Assembly (NCBI GenBank): GCA_049509915.1
Contig: JBEKZL010000251.1
Coordinates: forward strand, 1 to 18,981
From: JBEKYD01 sp049509915
GTDB lineage: Bacteria > Acidobacteriota > Terriglobia > Bryobacterales > Bryobacteraceae
Length of the DNA stretch: 18,981 nt
Reading direction: 5' to 3'
Shown here: piece after piece, positions 16,201-18,981 of the stretch
How the letters are laid out: each line of letters starts with the position of its first letter
How positions within the stretch are numbered: the first letter of the stretch is position 1
Made by a program: the position numbers and the translations under genes
Notes under the pieces: model-generated
What the model saw: only the letters and a program-made list of their open reading frames with translations
Database searches by the model: none
What the model was told of the DNA's origin: nothing

Positions 16201-16525
16201 TCATCGCGGCATCCACTCGCTGGCGGGCGCCGACGCTCACCGACACGTTCGGGTCGGTGAACTTCGAGAAGCCGGCGTGCTCGACGGTGACCGAGTAGCG
16301 ACCCACCTTTACATTGAAGAAATCGAAGTTGCCGTTTTCGTCGGTGGTGGTCCTGGCTTGAATGCCGGTGTCGAGGTTGGTGAGGGTGACGTTCGCTCTG
16401 AGGATGGCGCCGCCGGTAGGATCGCGGACCGTCCCCAACACCTCGGCGGTTTCAAATTGGGCGAACAGTGAAGTGGCGATCAGCAAGCACCCGATCAACA
16501 GCGGGATTTTTCGGAAACTGTTCAT
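13211..16525 (-). CDS. Oar-like TonB-dependent outer-membrane receptor with carboxypeptidase-regulatory N-domain
   Basis: A 1,104-residue outer-membrane protein. A signal peptide (1-22, cleavage after LFA) precedes a carboxypeptidase-regulatory-like beta-sandwich (about 26-110: VLGTVRDPTGGAILRANVTL, then GNFDFFNVKVGRYSVTVEHA). A TonB plug follows (about 115-260), with ELPLNGRNYADL near 144-155 and NYSAEYGRVGGAVVNAVMKS from 232. The remainder is a long strand-rich barrel ending in a terminal Phe (FALKLLF), the usual outer-membrane insertion signal. FNVLNHTNFG near the C-terminus is characteristic of the acidobacterial Oar/TonB receptor expansion. Such receptors import large or scarce ligands, often carbohydrates; the ligand here is unknown. 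Neighbours handling organic phosphates suggest a phosphodiester or glycerophosphate-bearing substrate, by inference only. The ATG at 16525 has a strong GGAGG 7 nt upstream. No exbB, exbD or tonB gene is in the window. Confidence 0.93.
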   Translation of the reverse strand: MNSFRKIPLLIGCLLIATSLFAQFETAEVLGTVRDPTGGAILRANVTLTNLDTGIQARTTTDENGNFDFFNVKVGRYSVTVEHAGFSKFTDPNVSVSVGARQRVDAAMKMGAITESIEVTTAAAALDTDSSDHGQVVNTAEVTELPLNGRNYADLALLDANAVKSPMSATFSATGTPREAAFNVNGMRSTYNNFLLDGLDNNSYGTSNQGYSAQLVQLSPDALAEFKIITGNYSAEYGRVGGAVVNAVMKSGTNQFHGSAYEYLRNTDLNATGFLFSPAVFVKPTLQRNQFGATIGGPLVKNKLFFFGDYEGYRQLQRYLNFDSIADANDRVGILPVTVINPQTGSIYPANTPIPTSQISPFAATVLSQLPPPNGPGRSNNDEALLLIRDYGDKYDAKIDGQINDRMTAFIRWSQRKDLQYYAPDLTGPSGGDGNGYIHIVDQNASFGYTWTITPTSLFEARLGFSHLLGGKTPPYVGGPSMQSEYGGFQGLPTTPNLTGGLDTQTITGLTAMGRQTSNPQFQNPTSWDPKLNFSKQWNRHSFKMGYEYLQIHTEILDTNPLYGQDTYNGAFSKPTCAQLGQPSTCTVASDSTSYSLADFYFGLPAQINLGSYTVVNLRQFVHSLYFQDDYHISSKLTLNVGIRWEFASPLYERDNNYSNFDPTTDTMVKATGGSLYDRGLVHPDYSDWGPRIGMAYSIDPKTVVRGGYGISYTFFNRPGSAQEGINAPQALFGVLSQSNPLSPSFLTTQNSFTTNIASPAAFNPVNSNVVYTPPDSKWPYVQNWFIQVQRELPKNTLLAVSYNGNHSLRLPIIADYNEAAPYNPSAPLAYTARVPIPTFGPITWLDPAGDNHYNGLSARVEHRLSKGLYLQNSFTWGLAMGDSEQALEYFAGYYQANPQNIHDLAAEKGPSSFDVKFNNVSTVVYQLPFGKGLQHGANLNPVMDAFLGGWELTTINTAHTGQPLDVTYAASGNNVVSSLSNDYRGEPYLRPNVTGQAVSQSRSAMLNTYFAGYSFSTPPANAPFGDVGRNSFWAPNFDQWDFSVDKSFRIRENARVQFRSEFFNVLNHTNFGIPNTQTTSAAFGTIRTAFPSRQIQFALKLLF

Positions 16526-16532
16526 CTTCTAA

Positions 16533-16537
16533 CCTCC
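16533..16537 (-). promoter_or_regulatory. Strong Shine-Dalgarno of the receptor gene
   Basis: On the - strand GGAGG stands 7 nt before the ATG at 16525. It is the best ribosome site in the window and fixes the receptor start. It also suggests much higher translation than its neighbours, whose sites are weak. Confidence 0.8.
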
Positions 16538-16643
16538 AAAAGTTGTACCTGCATCTTACAAAATGCACCGTTACGAGGATATGACAGAGCGCTTGCACGC
16601 GGTCGGTTGCGGCGAGCCGGAGCTGGCCGCCATCTTGGTGAAA

Positions 16644-18020
16644 TCATACGGTCCCCTTGCCGGACGCCGCCATGGGTTCGACCGCGGTTTGCTGCCGCTG
16701 CCGGGCCGGGCGCGGTTTCAGCTTCCAGGTCCAGCAGAGGATCACGATTCCCAGAAACGTGGAAGTCAAAATGACATAGAACGAACTGTTCCACCCGTAC
16801 CGCTCCGCGAGGGTGCCGAGAATCTTGCCCTGGACGGTGCGGCCAAGATAGCCGAAAAGCCCGATGAAGCCGGCGGCGGTGCCGATGGCCTTCTTGGAAG
16901 TGAAATCGAGGCCCATCACCGGGAGCAGCATTACCGGCGGGTAGACGAAAAACCCGACGATCCCGAACAGGGTCATGTTCAGCCACAGCATTCCCGCCGG
17001 AGCATAGAGAATGGCGCCGAACGCCAAAAACACGGCAATCATGCACAGCACCGTGATCATGCCTCGCCGGCCGCCCGTCTTGTCGGACAGCCAGCCCATC
17101 AGCAGCACGCTGAAAATGCCGCCCAGTTCGTAAATCGCGGTGCTGAAACCACCCTGTTCCAGGCTGGCATGCTTGACCTCTTTCAGATACGTCGGTCCCC
17201 AATCGAGCATGGCGTAGCGGCTGATATACACAAAAAAATTCGCCGCCGCGAAGAGCCACAAATAGCGGTTTTTCAGAATGTAATGGACCAGCAGCTCGCG
17301 GGTCCCCAATTCCGCTTCGGGGTTGCGTCCGCCCTGGTCGGCATAGTCGTTGCGGTACTCGTCGACGGGCGGCAGACCCACCGATTGCGGTGTGTCGCGG
17401 AGTCTAACCATCAGGTAGATGGCACAGAGCACGGCCAACACGCCGGGAACGTAGAAAGCCGACCGCCATCCCATCCACGCCGTGCTGTATGCGGCGATAA
17501 GGCCGGTCAATCCGCCCCCGACATTGACCGCGATGTTCCAGAAGGCGAACACCGTCCCCCTCTCCCGCACGCTATACCAATGGCTAAGGGACCGGCCGCA
17601 GGGGGCCCATCCCATCCCCTGCGCCAAGCCGTTCAGGGTCCAAAGCAGGAGATGCACGGGATAGCTGCTGACCGCGCCGAAAGCGAAATTGCAGAAGGCC
17701 GTCGCCAAAAGGCCGGCCGGCATGAAGTAACGCGGGTTGCTGCGGTCGCTCCAGGCGCCCATGACGAACTTGCCGACACCATACGCAATCGCGGTCAGGG
17801 CGAGCAGGTCGCCAATCTGGCTCTTGGAGTAATGGAGAGCTTGGGCCATCTCCTTCGAAACGACGGGTAAATTATTGCGAACAAAATAGAAAGTCGCGTA
17901 GCCGATGAAGGTCGCTTCGAGGATATGCCAGCGAAGCCTGGGATACATTTTGCGGACCTGCTCGTCAGGAAGCCTGACAACGTGTGCAGCCGGCCGCAAC
18001 AGATCGTTCCATCGCCTCAA
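16644..18020 (-). CDS. glpT: GlpT-like glycerol-3-phosphate/phosphate antiporter (OPA family, MFS)
   Basis: A 458-residue major-facilitator transporter with about 12 membrane segments, very similar throughout to E. coli GlpT, which exchanges cytoplasmic phosphate for periplasmic glycerol-3-phosphate. Shared landmarks are RLPDEQVRKMYPRLRW (16-31), GYATFYFVR with Arg48 (Arg45 of GlpT), SDRSNPR (91-97), QGMGWAPCGR (134-143), RDTPQSVGLPPVDEYRNDY (208-226), Arg268 in VYISRYAMLDW (Arg269 of GlpT) and GTAAGFIGLFGYLG. Both substrate-site arginines are therefore present. The residue matching His165 is Val165 (WNIAVNVGGG against WNCAHNVGG), so specificity or coupling may differ. The start is taken as TTG at 18020: AAGGGG (18029-18034) lies 8 nt before it, and TTG/GTG codons at 18056 and 18053 fall in or beside the -10 box of a good promoter, upstream of the expected transcript start. 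The gene precedes the receptor and glpD on the same strand. Confidence 0.88.
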   Translation of the reverse strand: MRRWNDLLRPAAHVVRLPDEQVRKMYPRLRWHILEATFIGYATFYFVRNNLPVVSKEMAQALHYSKSQIGDLLALTAIAYGVGKFVMGAWSDRSNPRYFMPAGLLATAFCNFAFGAVSSYPVHLLLWTLNGLAQGMGWAPCGRSLSHWYSVRERGTVFAFWNIAVNVGGGLTGLIAAYSTAWMGWRSAFYVPGVLAVLCAIYLMVRLRDTPQSVGLPPVDEYRNDYADQGGRNPEAELGTRELLVHYILKNRYLWLFAAANFFVYISRYAMLDWGPTYLKEVKHASLEQGGFSTAIYELGGIFSVLLMGWLSDKTGGRRGMITVLCMIAVFLAFGAILYAPAGMLWLNMTLFGIVGFFVYPPVMLLPVMGLDFTSKKAIGTAAGFIGLFGYLGRTVQGKILGTLAERYGWNSSFYVILTSTFLGIVILCWTWKLKPRPARQRQQTAVEPMAASGKGTV

Positions 18021-18028
18021 TCCAAATT

Positions 18029-18034
18029 CCCCTT
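18029..18034 (-). promoter_or_regulatory. Shine-Dalgarno that selects the TTG start of glpT
   Basis: AAGGGG on the - strand is separated by 8 nt from the TTG at 18020. It is the only purine-rich ribosome site near the beginning of the conserved protein and lies downstream of the predicted transcript start, so it decides between candidate starts. Confidence 0.6.
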
Positions 18035-18055
18035 GGCTTTGTTGAATAAACACCA

Positions 18056-18084
18056 ATCATATAGCGTCGAAATATTAAGGTCAA
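18056..18084 (-). promoter_or_regulatory. Sigma-70-type promoter of glpT
   Basis: On the - strand TTGACC (18079-18084), a spacer of exactly 17 nt and TATGAT (18056-18061) each match the consensus hexamers at five of six positions. Transcription would start near 18049, giving a leader of about 29 nt with a Shine-Dalgarno before the TTG at 18020. The surrounding DNA is unusually AT-rich for this window. This indicates that glpT, and perhaps the receptor and glpD, are transcribed separately from the phosphodiesterase gene. Confidence 0.7.
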
Positions 18085-18110
18085 GTTCTCTGAAAGGCAA
18101 ATGTTCACGT

Positions 18111-18147
18111 GTGCAATGGCCCATAACGGCACGCGTCGGCCTTGCAC
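18111..18147 (-). terminator. Bulged hairpin between phosphodiesterase gene and glpT promoter
   Basis: GTGCAA-T-GGCC (18111-18121) pairs with GGCCTTGCAC (18138-18147): 10 bp with one bulged base around a 16-nt loop. It starts 4 nt after the phosphodiesterase stop and ends 27 nt before the -35 box of glpT. It could end the upstream transcript, although no T-run follows. An operator role is also possible. Confidence 0.4.
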
Positions 18148-18150
18148 GGA

Positions 18151-18981
18151 TCACTTGGTTCCAGCCAATGCCAGCGGCTTCAAATCGGCGGACGGAAATG
18201 GGAAACCCAGGTACCGGGCCAGGGTGGGAGCGATGCTGCGCATATCCATCTCACCGAGGCTGAAGCCCTTCTCCACTTCGGGCCCCGCCATGAAGAACGA
18301 GGCCAGCATTTCGGGATGCGACGGCGCATAGCCGTGGGTGCCTCCTTTAGCCGTGGTCACCTGCTCACCCGACGCGATCACGACGGAGAAGTTCGGTTGC
18401 ATGTCGACCCAGAATTCGGCTCCGCGGTTTCCGCCCATCGCTGCAATGGCGGTGCGGTCCAGAATCCGGGCGATGCCATTAGCCGGATCGGCGGCAAGCC
18501 GCCGAAGCAGTCGATCGACTTTGGCGCGCGTCGCCTCGTCTCTTGGATCCTTTAACAAAATGGCTGCCGAGCCTCCATCGACCTGCGGGAACGCCTTCCA
18601 ATCCAGCACCAGCGGCGCTCCGCGGAAGCCGCCGCCCTGCCCGAGCGTGATGAGCCCTTCACCGGCGAAAGCTCTCATCAGGTTCAGACTGTGGTCGATG
18701 CCGGAAAAGCCGTGGTCGGAAACCACGCAAATCGCGGAGTCCGGATCGGCGGTGCGCGCCGCGTCCTCCAATTGCCCGAGCATTTCGTCGATCTGTTCCA
18801 GCGTGCGGTTGGATTCCGCGCTGAACGGGCCGGTGGCGTGCTGCAAGTGATCGAGCGCTGCCAGGTGGAGCGTCATGAATTGCGGTTTCCCGTGCCGCAG
18901 GATCCAGACGGCGTAGCGTGTGCGCGCCCAGTCGCCGGGGATGGCGTCATCCAGGTCGAGGACGTATGGCCCCGCCTCTTT
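18151..18981 (-). CDS. Alkaline phosphatase-superfamily type I phosphodiesterase/nucleotide pyrophosphatase, 5' end beyond window
   Basis: The 276 C-terminal residues of a metal-dependent phosphoesterase of the NPP/type I phosphodiesterase branch. The frame is open to the right edge and conserved sequence (RHGKPQFMTLHLAALDH) precedes the first Met at 18876, so that Met is not the start. Counting from the edge, zinc-ligand motifs of the superfamily are visible: Asp44 and His48 in LDHLQHATGP, Asp89-His90 in VVSDHGF, and His216 in KGGTHGYAPSHPEM. The catalytic Thr/Ser and the signal peptide, if present, lie outside the window. Family members hydrolyse phosphodiester or pyrophosphate bonds, usually in the periplasm or at the surface. 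Beside glpT and glpD, a role in releasing glycerol-3-phosphate or other organophosphates from diesters is attractive but inferred. A sulfatase-like or phosphonoacetate-hydrolase-like activity is the main alternative. Confidence 0.85.
   Translation of the reverse strand, partial: KEAGPYVLDLDDAIPGDWARTRYAVWILRHGKPQFMTLHLAALDHLQHATGPFSAESNRTLEQIDEMLGQLEDAARTADPDSAICVVSDHGFSGIDHSLNLMRAFAGEGLITLGQGGGFRGAPLVLDWKAFPQVDGGSAAILLKDPRDEATRAKVDRLLRRLAADPANGIARILDRTAIAAMGGNRGAEFWVDMQPNFSVVIASGEQVTTAKGGTHGYAPSHPEMLASFFMAGPEVEKGFSLGEMDMRSIAPTLARYLGFPFPSADLKPLALAGTK

Noticed and set aside
13646..16471. Two long + strand open frames (13646-14842 and 15056-16471) opposite the TonB receptor
   Set aside because: Both mirror the receptor's coding frame and lack domain signals, signal peptides or ribosome sites.
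16540..16643. Operator or promoter between glpT and the receptor gene, including a TGCAT/ATGCA inverted repeat
   Set aside because: No convincing -35/-10 pair was found, and the 5-bp inverted repeat is too short to call.
16563..17870. A 435-codon open frame opposite glpT
   Set aside because: Antisense to a clearly conserved 12-helix transporter; the translation is hydrophilic with an odd Arg/His/Gln composition.
18874..18876. ATG at 18876 as the phosphodiesterase start
   Set aside because: Thirty-five in-frame codons before it, to the window edge, read as plausible family sequence (RHGKPQF leading into the metal-site strand), so the gene is truncated by the window.

Overview
The window looks like a chromosomal segment of an Acidobacteriota bacterium, probably close to the Solibacter/Bryobacter group. 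This is inferred from gene content and GC-rich codon use, not from a marker gene. The clues are a PknB-type kinase fused to a long TPR tail that starts with the residues MTGKTVSHYRIL, a ~1,100-residue Oar-like TonB-dependent receptor with a carboxypeptidase-regulatory N-domain, a DUF1080 protein, a cytochrome c/PHM-type copper protein, and short GC-rich palindromic repeats between genes. Both edge genes are cut by the window. No gap between genes exceeds about 300 bases. I saw no tRNA, rRNA, CRISPR array, transposase or phage gene.

Left part (1-3.8 kb): the 3' part of an acetylornithine-type aminotransferase, a small membrane-anchored bacterial PH-domain protein, and an exported CxxCH plus copper monooxygenase-like protein, all on the + strand. 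A small secreted protein of unknown function converges on them from the - strand. Related palindromic repeats lie after the aminotransferase and upstream of the secreted protein.

Middle (3.8-11.4 kb): a large membrane-spanning Ser/Thr kinase with TPRs (- strand) is divergent from a DUF1080 exported protein. That gene is followed by a D-aminoacylase-like amidohydrolase interrupted by a frameshift near 8459. Next comes a NarL-type two-component pair (histidine kinase and response regulator) with an ATGA overlap and a candidate promoter in front.

Right part (11.4-19 kb): four consecutive - strand genes suggest one metabolic theme. In transcription order they are a type I phosphodiesterase/nucleotide pyrophosphatase-family enzyme (partial), a GlpT-like organophosphate antiporter behind a good sigma-70-type promoter, an Oar-like outer-membrane receptor with a strong Shine-Dalgarno, and FAD-dependent glycerol-3-phosphate dehydrogenase GlpD. 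Together they could capture an organic phosphate at the outer membrane, cleave a phosphodiester outside the cytoplasm, import glycerol-3-phosphate and oxidise it to dihydroxyacetone phosphate. This functional linkage is inferred from family and order. A cluster of tetraloop hairpins, most with a CCCT/AGGG loop, separates the receptor gene from glpD. The transporter carries Val where E. coli GlpT has the functionally important His165.

Nothing here is clearly a wholly new system. The most notable items are the organophosphate cluster with its substituted GlpT, the recurring CCCT-loop hairpin repeats, and the frameshifted amidohydrolase.
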